From positions 97,155 to 161,154 of the forward strand of contig JBBHKE010001736.1 of assembly GCA_037447655.1 (NCBI GenBank): a stretch of 64,000 bases of DNA, written 5' to 3'. The notes beneath the pieces are model-generated. The model made no database searches and was not told where the DNA came from. It worked only from the letters and a program-made list of their open reading frames with translations. Made by a program: the position numbers and the translations under genes. Source of the DNA: Zygnema cylindricum (lineage: Eukaryota > Streptophyta > Zygnematophyceae > Zygnematales > Zygnemataceae). How positions within the stretch are numbered: the first letter of the stretch is position 1; each line of letters begins with the position of its first letter. Shown here in pieces: positions 24,101 to 34,817 of this stretch.

Positions 24101-27100
24101 CTGGTGCAAATGGGGCAGTTTTTCCTGTTTTTTCTATTCTTCTCAGTTCCATTATCAAAACATTTTACCTACCTGATGAAAAACAGCTTCGAAAAGACGC
24201 CGATTTTTGGTCTGGCATGTTTGTTGTATTGGGTGCTAGTTGTCTGGTGGTCGTTTCGACTCAATTTACGATGTTTGCAATAATTGGAAGCGCTTTAGTT
24301 CGTCGAGTTCGGCAAATGTGTTTTTCTGTTATTCTCCATCAAGAAATTGGGTGGTTTGACGATAGTGCAAATTCAAGGTGGGTCTTGTTTCTTAGCGAGC
24401 AAAATAAGTTATCTTTTTGTTTGAAAAAAATCTTGTGGGAAAATCCTTTTTCCAAATTATTTCAAGAAAACTGACAATGTGTGTGAAAAGGTCATAAAAG
24501 GGAGTGTCCTCGATGTTTTTTCATGGAATTCACATCATACATGGTTTTTTGTTGAACGGGTACAAATGATTATTCATTATTTTGTGGGAATTTGCAGTCC
24601 TGGTCATTTAGCAAATCACAGATGGGGTTAGTAGGTTTCTCGAGTAAAATTAATACAAAGAAAAGCGAGTCGTTTTCGCAATGGTAGTACTATTCTCGTA
24701 GATATTTTTGACACCAAAAATTGAGGATTTTTTCTAGCTAGTTATGTTTTTGGTCTAACATTCTATAACTTAGCTAATTCTTTTGCATTATGGCATTAGA
24801 GCAACTTTTTTGGCTTAAAACCATTAATTTTGCCGACTTTAATGTTGTTGTGTTGATTTTTTTTTCTTATTTCATTTTCTTCGTTTCCTTTTCTTTTTGA
24901 TTCTTTTCCTTTTTCTGTCCTTTTTCTCTTTCTCTTTTTTATTTTTGTTCTTTTTTCTTTTCTATCTGACAGTGGAGCAATTGGGGCTCGACTTTCAACC
25001 GATGCGGCTCAAGTTCGAGCCATGGTGGGCGATACTTTGGCGATTCTCGTTCAAAATATTGTTACCATTATTATTGGAATGATTATTGCTTTTACGGCAA
25101 ATTGGATACTCACTCTCGTCGTCCTCAGTGTGGTTCCTCTAATCGGATTTGCAGGAGCCATGCAAATGAAGGCTTTACAAGGTTTTAGTGAAAGTGCAAA
25201 AGTGGGTAGATTTTTCTCAAGTTTCCATGCTGAAAACCAAGAAAATTCCAGAAAAGAAATCAACAATACATTTCTGCAGAGCCTTGAAGTATTTGAGACT
25301 TTTGTAATTTTGTATTTGGCTTAAATGATTATGGTTTCGATTATGAATGTTCTATTTGTAGCTACGAAGAATTGAAACAATTTTGCATGCTGTTATAGTT
25401 TATAACCTTTTTTTTCGTTGTCTTTAGTTTACTCTTTTTTCATCTAAGTCAGCATCTTGCTGTTGTGTAGTTCACTCATTTATGAAAGCAATTTAATTCA
25501 ATATAGAATTTAAACCCAATCTTGGTGTCATGTGCCTTTTTGAGATGATTGTGAATTATTGAAGGTCGTTTTTCCAATTTGATTCTGGATCACTGAAGCT
25601 TTTTTTCCCATTGATTTTTGCAGGTTATGTATGAAGATGCGAGCAAAGTGGCGAACGACGCCGTGAGCAGCATTCGAACAGTTGCAGCGTTTGTGGCCGA
25701 AGAAAAAGTTTTGCAACTTTACAACGAAAAATGTAGTTTGCCTCTTAAGGCGGGAATGCGTCGAGGGCACGTCAGTGGGATTGGTCTTGGATTTTCCAAT
25801 TTTGTTATGTTTAATGCCTATGCTCTCTCCTTCTGTCTAGGATGTTAATCAAAGGGGAAAGACTATTTCATGTCCACGAGACTTTACTAAAAAAGTAAGC
25901 TCAGATCAGTAGAGAGACTGTGAGTTCGAAAAATCTGTATCTGTAACTATTTATTTGTTGGAGAGGGAGAGGGAAAGAGGTAAGGGAANNNNNNNNNNNN
26001 NNNNNNNNNNNNNNNNNNNNNNNNNNNNNNNNNNNNNNNNNNNNNNNNNNNNNNNNNNNNNNNNNNNNNNNNNNNNNNNNNNNNNNNNNNNNNNNNNNNN
26101 NNNNNNNNNNNNNNNNNNNNNNNNNNNNNNNNNNNNNNNNNNNNNNNNNNNNNNNNNNNNNNNNNNNNNNNNNNNNNNNNNNNNNNNNNNNNNNNNNNNN
26201 NNNNNNNNNNNNNNNNNNNNNNNNNNNNNNNNNNNNNNNNNNNNNNNNNNNNNNNNNNNNNNNNNNNNNNNNNNNNNNNNNNNNNNNNNNNNNNNNNNNN
26301 NNNNNNNNNNNNNNNNNNNNNNNNNNNNNNNNNNNNNNNNNNNNNNNNNNNNNNNNNNNNNNNNNNNNNNNNNNNNNNNNNNNNNNNNNNNNNNNNNNNN
26401 NNNNNNNNNNNNNNNNNNNNNNNNNNNNNNNNNNNNNNNNNNNNNNNNNNNNNNNNNNNNNNNNNNNNNNNNNNNNNNNNNNNNNNNNNNNNNNNNNNNN
26501 GTTTTATTAGAGGTCCCCTACGAGGTGTTTTTTTATTACTATTGGGGGGTTAATATAGAGGACAATTCTTGACTTCCTTAACAGGAGATATAATTGGGGG
26601 GTTATCATTATTTTTTTGTGGAGCATCCCCTGGAGATTATTTTGTTTGGATCTTTTTCATTGTGTCATTTTGTTTGGATTTTTGCAGGTTTTTTTTGCTA
26701 TTGTGATGAGTGCTATGGGAGTTGCACAAACTGCGGGAATGGCTCCCAATATGACAGATGTGAAGACGGCAATAAATTCAATATTTAAAATCCTCGATCG
26801 TAAAACTAAAATCGATCCTGATGCCCCCGGGAAGACTCTTGATGTGGTTAGAGGCGATATTGAACTTGTTCATCTCAAATTCCGGTATCCTACTCGTACA
26901 GATGTGATAATTTTTAAGGATTTATCGCTTTCAATTCATTCAGGACAGGTGAGTTAATTTGTTGTTTTTTTCTTTTATTTTTCATTTCCTGTCGTGGTTA
27001 ATGTAGAGAAAATGTTAAGTAAAAGTGAATGCAAATGGATAATGATTGTATTCATCAGGCTCTTTATGAGCTATTCTGGCATTTGCGTGGTTTAGTCAAT

Positions 27101-27897
27101 CCAATGTCTTCGTGACATTTGACAGATTTTTTTGCAATATCTAAATTACTCTTCTCTGGATATTTTGCTTGATTTGTGATTGCTTGCACAATAACATAAA
27201 GGCAACTTGTTTCTAAGGTTTTTGTCCTAACGAATGTGAAATCTGACGTTTGCAGACTGTGGCCTTGGTTGGAGAAAGTGGTAGTGGAAAATCGACAGTT
27301 ATCTCTCTTCTTGAGCGATTTTACGATCCAGAACATGGAAAGGTGATGGTTGACGGTGTTGATGTGAGAGAATTCCAGCTTAAATGGTTACGGCAACAAA
27401 TGGGACTTGTTAGTCAAGAACCTGTCCTTTTTAATACAACCATCAGAGATAATATTTTGTATGGAAATGAGGGAGCATCGGAAAGTGAGATTGAAGCTGC
27501 AGCAAAAGACGCAAATGCACATACATTCATCTCCTCTCTCCCAGATGGATACAATACGATTGTCGGAGAGAGAGGGGTACAATTATCTGGGGGTCAAAAG
27601 CAACGTGTCGCAATAGCTCGAGCAATCGTCAAAAATCCTCGAATTCTTTTATTGGATGAGGCAACATCGGCTCTAGATGCTGAATCGGAAAAAGTTGTGC
27701 AAGATGCATTGGATCGTATAATGGTTGGAAGGACTACAGTTGTGATTGCTCATCGTTTATCGACGATTAGAAACGCAAATCTTATCGCAGTCGTGCAAAA
27801 CGGTTCCATAGTGGAGAAAGGTCGGCACGAAGAATTGTTGCGGATTCCCGAGGGTGCCTATGCGGCTCTTGTGAAGCTGCACGCCCATGCCCGCTGA
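18119..27897 (+). CDS. ABCB: ABCB-type (MDR/P-glycoprotein-like) full ABC transporter, 13 exons
   Basis: A full-length transporter in the order TMD1-NBD1-TMD2-NBD2, about 1,323 residues if the exon 11 defect is ignored. It uses ATP hydrolysis to move substrates, in plants often auxin or hydrophobic metabolites, across a membrane. Exons: 18119-18505, 19158-19212, 19521-19696, 19942-20163, 20624-20868, 21419-21648, 22117-22412, 22999-23272, 23693-24377, 24973-25201, 25624-about 25894, 26688-26948, 27256-27897; phases fit at all junctions except after exon 11. NBD1 has GESGSGKST (~445), LSGGQ (~550), [12 protein letters not shown] (~571) and [11 protein letters not shown]2 repeats all of these within exon 13 and ends AHRLSTIR. 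A charged linker with many Glu/Lys is encoded in exon 9. The N-terminus is soluble and Lys-rich. Exon 1's donor (gtgcga) is the weakest. A poly(A)-like AATAAA is at 27923. Substrate cannot be inferred. Exon 11 holds a stop and net frameshift near the N gap. Confidence 0.93.
25989..26500. other. Assembly gap (512 N)
   Basis: Run of N inside intron 11 of the ABCB gene. The true size is unknown, and sequence at its left edge looks error-prone. Confidence 1.
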
Positions 27898-27934
27898 TAA
27901 TTGGTTAAGTGGAGGAAGGGAGAATAAAACAGAG

Positions 27935-28481
27935 TGACGCTAAGTGTGCAAGTTCAAAATTGTAATTTGTAATCTATTTTTTTTTTTAATAAGGTTCTTC
28001 CTTGAGGAGTGGCTCTTGTGTGATTTGAATTTGTACAATGTCAAAAATGCATGATTTGGATGTAAATCTGCTGAATCTCTCCAATCGCTGTAACTGTTGG
28101 TGGAACTGTTAATGTTGTTTCTTGTGGTCCTTGTGGCATTTACTTCACGCATCTTTTACTGACTGCTATCTGATCAAATTACAGATGCTCCTACATTTTT
28201 GTGAATAACCATACTCCCAGCTTCTAGCTACCTCACAGCAGTGTGGGTCAATTTCTCAGTGCATCCATCTGTCCACACGACTTATCCACTAGCTGACAAA
28301 CAATCTAGAAGTGCAGCTGTGCTCCCAAAATAGCCAGTGTGTAGCGTTATTGGCGCTAATGCTTTCTTAGTTTTTGACTCTTAATTTGTGCACACTTGTC
28401 CAATGATAAAGAGAGGGTTTCCATGGAAAGGTGTGATCCAAATCAGACACGTGCGCATGGAGAAGAGTTGATTCACATGGC
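27935..28481. other. 3' flank of ABCB gene, intergenic
   Basis: No gene seen. A T-run at 27977-27989 and scattered TA-rich words would fit a plant 3' end, but no boundary can be set. Confidence 0.4.
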
Positions 28482-28489
28482 GTAGAAAC

Positions 28490-28860
28490 TAGTGTTGTGT
28501 ACAGAAGGCTCTTCGCCGATATTCGATATGCACCTAATTTTAGGTGCCCGATAATCGATATATCGAGAAGCACAATATCGCGATATGAAGTTGATATATC
28601 GCCCGATAATTCCATATATTACCTCCGCCATATATCAAAGTTGACTCTAGGTCAAGAAAATTTCAAAAGCCTCCCCCCCCCCCTCCCCGCCGCCCCCGCC
28701 CCATGGCGCGCCGCGGGGAGGGGGGGGGTGGGGGGGGGGGTGTGTATTGTACAATTTCCATACTATTTTCCGTATCACATCGAGCCCTCTCACCATCCAA
28801 TATTCGATACATAGAATATCAAATTTATCACGATAGATTTTTACCCGATTCACAACACTA
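28490..28860. mobile_element. hAT-like non-autonomous element with GC-rich core
   Basis: Terminal inverted repeats TAGTGTTGTG / CACAACACTA are flanked by a near-perfect 8-bp duplication, GTAGAAAC (28482-28489) and GTAAAAAC (28861-28868). Sub-ends are packed with CGATAT/ATCGAT motifs. In the middle (28670-28741) a run of C, a GC-only inverted segment around ccatggcgcg and a run of G form a strong potential hairpin, unlike the AT-rich remainder. No transposase. Confidence 0.8.
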
Positions 28861-28902
28861 GTAAAAACCATAAACACTAATATCAATAAATGGTGCATCA
28901 CA

Positions 28903-29349
28903 GTGAAATGTGAAAACATACATGCGAAAAAAAAACACCTCATTGCAAACATCCTCTCTACATTTTGCAAGTACCAACGACAGTGGGCCACTTTACTTTT
29001 TTTCCATATTTTCCAGCATCATATTTGTCTGACAATGGCATACGTTGTTCTTTTGGTGAAAGCTTCAACTGCAACTTGGGCTATGAAACGAAATCTTATT
29101 ACGATGCAGCATTATGGCAAAATTGTAATTTTTCTCCATGGTTTTCTCATGTTTTTCTCAACGAAGTCTATTCCGACGGTGTTGATGATGATGGAAAATT
29201 CGTATGTGGGACATGGGTTTTTATGGTTTCTTGTGCTTGGTCTCGCAAACAGGTGGTGTTTACGGAAAGGTTGTGTGGCTAGAAGTGTTACTAAATGTTC
29301 CTTTTCAAATGCTCACATGGGTCAAACTGTGGAGGTTTCAAAATTTTAG
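28903..29349 (+). CDS. Unidentified open frames, doubtful
   Basis: Two overlapping forward frames (28903-29349, 148 codons; 28965-29282, 105 codons) cover this stretch. The second contains several Cys and aromatic residues (CSFGESFNCNLGYE, CGTWVFMVSCAW) and looks a little more protein-like. I recognise no family. It lies next to a transposon and has no visible introns or promoter, so chance openness or a gene fragment is as likely as a gene. Confidence 0.15.
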   Translation: MKCENIHAKKKHLIANILSTFCKYQRQWATLLFFHIFQHHICLTMAYVVLLVKASTATWAMKRNLITMQHYGKIVIFLHGFLMFFSTKSIPTVLMMMENSYVGHGFLWFLVLGLANRWCLRKGCVARSVTKCSFSNAHMGQTVEVSKF

Positions 29350-29359
29350 TAAGAGCTTA

Positions 29360-29990
29360 AGTAAAAGATTTTTGTCGTGACGACGCATTAGGACTCCCTT
29401 TTCATCGCCATCTGGCCCACGGATCCCGTCCTCACTAGACTTCTCCCCACCCCTCCCGGTGTTGGCAAAATCCCCCCAACTAGAGACACACAAATACGAC
29501 ACACCAATAAACTCAAAAAAAGTAAAAAAAAAAGTTATCCTCTCCCTCTTTCCTTTTATTGACATTCTGCCCCCTCCCGCGGCATTAATTTCCTCCTCCC
29601 CTCCCATCTCCCTTTTAGAACCATTAATACTTCAGCATCAATTCCCCTCTTTCCCTGCCCCTCTAAAAACAAAATAGTCCTTAATTCCTCTTCCTCCCCC
29701 CTTTCCCCCTTTCCCCCTTTCCCCCCCTTCCCCCCTTCGGCATCAGCTTCCTCTCCCCCTCGTCCCATCCCTCCCTCACAAACAACAATACGGAAATAAT
29801 GTTCCTCCCCCCTTCACCATGGGTAACTCACCTCCCATCCCTCATAGATCGGCAACAATGTCTCAATCCTCTTCCCTCTCCCCCACCCCCCCGAATTTCA
29901 AATGTCCAGCATATCATAACCATTTTGCAGTCGGCGCCGGATACACCCGTCTTACACGGAGTTGTCAGCATTGTGTGGCGCTGGGTGGTT
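29360..29990. repeat. C-rich low-complexity tract
   Basis: Pyrimidine-rich on the plus strand, most extreme at 29690-29770 (ccccctttccccc units). It yields artefactual Gly/Glu-rich frames on the minus strand. No gene. Confidence 0.6.
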
Positions 29991-30009
29991 CTTCATCTCT
30001 ACCTTTCTT

Positions 30010-33000
30010 TAATTGTCTTCCACCACACTTCCGTCTAGCCCTACGGACGCGGACTGGGATTTTGTACGTGATTTAGATGTCTTGGTGGCATATGATTTGG
30101 GATCACCCCGTCCGCGGTTGTACACCCATATCCCTATGGCCATGCACGCCCTCCACCTCCATTTGTCCCACATTTTTACCAATCCGACAAACATTGCTTC
30201 TTGGCACCTCCTTACGCCCTCCACCTCCATTTGTCCCACTTTTTGACCAATCCGACAAACATTGCTTCTTTGCACCTCTTTCTTATGTTCTCTGGAGGTG
30301 GCCTTGGGGCCCGAGAGACTATGGCTCGTTGTTGGCGATTCCTCTGAGGTGATTGGAAGTCCCTCCACGTCGAGCATAAGGATCGTGTGGTCAGTGCTTC
30401 ATTGACACCCATGTGGTCCATCTAGGCCATAAGTTGTCCCGTCCTCTTATCGCGGAGTTGTTCATTTGGGTCGTGTTGGTGAGCTTTCTCGAGCGGTTCG
30501 AGCCCTCCAGCCATCCACTCTTGCTCTTCGATCTTCTTTGACCATCGAGGTCCTTCAAGATTTTCATCCGCCAACACCTACGCCCTTATCCCATTCTATC
30601 CATACATTCGAGCCTTTCGAGGGTTTTATTCTAGATCAATAGGCTTTCATTAAGGCCCTTACACCTTCCCTTACCTTTCAATGGGGGTCCATCGAACATG
30701 GTGTATGAGTTATTTCGCGATGTTTTGCCCGTTAAATTGGGGGCCCGAGGTTTTGATATGTTACTTCGAGTATGTTCTTTTATTGTTGGTGGGGTCGTTC
30801 CCTTCGGATTCGTGATCTTCTCGCAGCGTCTCGCCTAGTGGCTGTCACCGCGGATCCCCCCAATTGTCGTGGGAGAGGTCTTATATCGATTGATGGCTCG
30901 TGCCATTTGTATTTGACTCCAACCCGCCTTTCACAATTATTTTTCTCCTCGTCAGTTTGGAGTGGCCACTCGCGGAGGTTGTGAGGTCGTGGTCCACGAG
31001 ATTCGAGCTTTCTGAAATGTCCATCCTGATTGGTTGGTCCTTCAAGTCGATGTTTCCAATGCCTTCAAAACGGTGGATCCGAACGCAATTTTTTTGGAGC
31101 TTATGGCTATCCCCTCCCTCATTGTCCAATTATTCCCCGTTGTATGAGCTTTCTATTTTTTGACTAACAACCTCTCCTTCTTAGCTGACAGTGATTTGGT
31201 CCCTCTCTCCTCTGCGGCCGGCACACGTCAATGCGTTCATCCAGCATATAATTGTTTTGGCGATCGTTTGGCCGAACTCAATCTTTCTGTCGAACCCTCA
31301 AACTTTGTTATTTGGTCCCCTCAAAATATTCCACATTCCTTTACTCTGCCTTCTGTTTTTTAAACTCCTCCTCCCTCCGATGGCATTTGAAATTATGTGG
31401 CCTCCATTGGCCCATAAAATATTCAGCTTATATATGGCCTCTAGGATAATGCTTGCCCCTTCAGTTCTCCTATTGAATAAGTGCCGCCCTAGCACACAAA
31501 TATTTTGACCACCCTCACCTCTGTAAAGGCCCGAATCCTTTGAGTCGAACGCAAAAAGAATCACGGAATTTTCTCACCTGAGCAGTGAACTATCAATGGT
31601 CAAAGATGACCTTAATAGATACAAGCTCTCTTAGAGAGAGGCGGCTGAATTTCTCTAAGTCCTAACCTGCCTACTCACAATTGCCTACTACTAAACCCTA
31701 AAACAATAGGAAGACTGTATAGTACAAGAAGGTACATCGGCCTATGTACTTCTTGTACAAACATTGTACGGCATGACCTTCCAAGGGACGCCTGTCAAAT
31801 CGGGAGCCATGTTTCCTCCTCCTGTCTTCTCCGGTGTCAAATTATATGCCGCCACATGGCATCGCTTGACGTTATCTCCAAAATTTGCCATAAGGTCCAT
31901 TCCACGTTGGCGGCTGCAACGACGACCGTCCGATCAAACGTTTATACATGGTCGCGATTCGTGTTGCTGCATGATGCCGTAATGTGAACACATGCCACCG
32001 TCGGTTCGAACACCGTCGGTTCACATGCGACTTTTCGTCACGTTACTCTGTTAAGTGAATTAGCCGCAGCGTAACTATTTATTAGCTTATCACACCTAAT
32101 CATTGTAACGATTCTACAACGACTTAGCGGATAGGGCAGTAGGCTACTCAGGACCTAGGATCAAATCCAGGCCAGTCTAACCTTTTTGTTAAAGTGACCA
32201 TCTGTTCCCTGCCTGGCCAGTCCAACCTTGTTATCTGTTCCCCTGAACCACCTTGGCCACCTCTTGATCTGATTTCTGTATCATCGAGTGTGATTGTCAT
32301 GATTACTTTCGGACGTTCATTTGTTGGTCCCACTTGGTTCGAATGCTTTAGTGACCCAATTTTTTTATGATGCTCTTCGAACAGATTTTACCCACTTGTA
32401 GGACCTTCCTAACCTTTCCTATCCCCAAGTGGCTTTTGCTTTATTGACTAGGTGTTTCCCCACCAGCCTCTCTTACTTTAGTCTGACTTCCCCTCCCACC
32501 CTAATATTTGTCTCATCACTTTCCGGCTTTGATGATCGCGTGATGGACGTCCTTCACACTTTGTTAAGTCATTGGGGCTTTTGATCGTGAGTCTGGGCCT
32601 TCGACCCTCATTTAGGCATCCATTCTTGTCTCAGTGGGATACGGTTTACTATTGAATGCACTTGTTGCTCTCGTTGCCAATTTGGGAAGTTGGTGCCTTA
32701 TTGCCTCCACTATTGTTTCTCGCTTTTTGGCCGAGTACACTCCCGTTCTTTCCTCTGTTGTCCCTCAGGTTTTGGATGTTGTGCTCGCCTTCCACAGTCC
32801 TTTTGGACGCGACACGTTCTCTTTTGCTCTTGCCTTAGTGGAAAAAAGATGTGTGATGTCGATGTGTGATGTGTGATGTGTGATGTCGGTTCTTTCCACG
32901 CTTGTTACGAAATTAGTCGCGCGTGTCCAATAATCGATTTACTGTCGCGTTGTCATTCCCATTAAAACCGAGCTTCTCGAGGCGCTTCCCTCTGATTCTT

Positions 33001-33300
33001 CTTGTGCCCGTTTTCTCTCTTATGGTGGACTTCGTTCTGAGGATTGGCTACTTCCTGCGCCTATTTATCCACTCTATGGTTCGGGCCTGCTCAATTCACT
33101 AGGTAACTTGGCTTCCCTCATAAACCTTTACTTGGCTCTCTGGTTTGGTCATGTGGTCGTGTCTTTGAGCCCGATGGCATCCATTTGCGCCATTGCTCAC
33201 ATTGGGGAGAATTGATTCAGGAGCACGACACTCTTCGCGGCACCATTGCGAGTATCGCTTGAGGGGAGATTTTCTGTCCGTCTGGTGGTTTCTCATATTA
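30010..33300 (+). pseudogene. Degenerate non-LTR (LINE-type) retrotransposon reverse transcriptase
   Basis: Forward translation across shifting frames gives a recognisable reverse transcriptase: an N-terminal part around 30050-30600, then VVGEVLYRLMARAICI near 30870, FSPRQFGVATRGGCEVVVHEI near 30950, LVLQVDVSNAFKTVDP near 31040, and LSSAAGTRQ near 31215. These match the GEVLYRL...QFGVA..GGCE...LQLDVRNAFN...GTRQGDP block common in plant LINE-like sequences. In-frame stops and shifts are frequent. Downstream, 32600-33100 reads like the decayed C-terminal part (CARFLSYGGLRSEDWL). A 68-bp tandem duplication lies at 30146-30281. About 31560-32300 does not read as this protein and may be a later insertion. 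No intact endonuclease or poly(A) tail was found. Confidence 0.65.
30146..30281 (+). repeat. 68-bp tandem duplication
   Basis: Two adjacent copies beginning acgccctccacctccatttg occur at 30146 and 30214 inside the LINE remnant, with a few mismatches. Confidence 0.85.
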
Positions 33301-34690
33301 TTCCTTCGCTCCGGATCGATATTGTTTTGCTCAATGGTGCACGTCGCATTTTTGGTGACACTGTTTTGGTGATTCTTACGTCAAGCAGCTCGACATGTTG
33401 AAGTGTTCTCAAAATGATTTATGCTCAATGGTCCATGCGCATCATCATAAGTTACTGAAATTTTTGCTTTGTTGAAAGGTGATTCGTGTAGAATTTCGTT
33501 CCTTTCTAGAAAGAGATTTGATTTAAAGCAGAAGAAGGAAGGGAAAAAGCAAACGAAAGGCAGGATCGCTAGCAATATTTTTTCTTTTTGCATCCTTCAT
33601 CAGTCTGTCTTTTTTCTGTTAGTTATTTTCCAACTGCTTTTAATTTTTTATTTGTTTCCTTTTGTGTGAGTTTTCCAGATTTGTTTTGGTATTTTGGCTG
33701 ATCATTGCGTGTTTCGAATAAAGCTAATTACTAGAGATGTTAAGTGCCATCATTTATGTTCATGCAATGACAGCTGATGTTGCAACTTTTAATTGTTCGA
33801 CCTGAAATGTTGGACTTATTTGTCACTAACGGAGCATTGAGTCAGATTTTGATTTTGATTTTGGTTTTTGGAAACATTTTTATTTTTTTGGAGTCGGTTA
33901 GCCCCGTAACCGTTACTTCAACATTTGCTAAAAACCTCTTCTGTTAGAATACAAGGGTCGTTTATTTTTAGTTTTCCCTGTGATTCCCTGTTAAAAAAAT
34001 TGGAAAACTGGCCAAGCATTCGCCAGGATGCTTTAATGCTTGTTGTGAACTTGATAGTGCAAAAACTTTGACCCTGGTCTATCTTTTAAAAGTACACCGT
34101 CTTTTGTTATTCCTTATTAGTGTTGATATTTTTTCCACCACTTTAAGTCAACGTTTTTCGTGCACACTCTTCCGATTACCGCCCATCGGAAGTACGGACC
34201 TTTCCACCGCAACCGTTAAATCATGCGGCGAGTAAGTAACAACGATACCTCGGTCTCCGTGTTAAAGGAAATATTCCACATGAGATAGCCAGGCTCTGGC
34301 TCTGGAATAGCATGAACCTTTAACATAACACATGAAATCATAAATTGACAATATAAAGCAGGCAACAAAAAATAACCAGTTTGCATTCAGTTTTGGCATA
34401 GAATGACAGGTCCTTCATGTCAATTTTTGCTAACATTTGAGGATAGAGCGACCAAGTATTGGTTCTTTCTCGTTACTATTTCTAACAAAAAACCATCCTA
34501 AAACCTCCATTTACAAATTACCAGAACTATTTCGACCTTCTGAATGGTTGACCTCAATGCCTAAACAGTTCTGTAAAGACATGAATTACAGCACTGAATC
34601 TAAAAACAAATTGATGGTAACAATAATCATAATAATAATAATGAGGAAAGAAAAATGGAGGCGAGCTAAGAATAAAGTAATATGTACAGC
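33301..34690. other. Intergenic, nothing supportable
   Basis: AT-rich, with short frames only. It includes the likely 3' flank of the LEA-2 gene on the minus strand. No repeat boundary or RNA gene identified. Confidence 0.5.
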
Positions 34691-34817
34691 AAAGCTTTAT
34701 TTTAAAGTTCCACCAAGAAAGTTGTAACAGCCATACACCTGAAAACACTCGAAAACTGAATGTAACAGAAGTACAGCCTCACGTCTTAAGGGGTGGAGGT
34801 AAAATTAGAAAATCAAT

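Noticed and set aside
25955-26572. 205-codon frame across the gap
   Set aside because: Consists mostly of N; not a protein.
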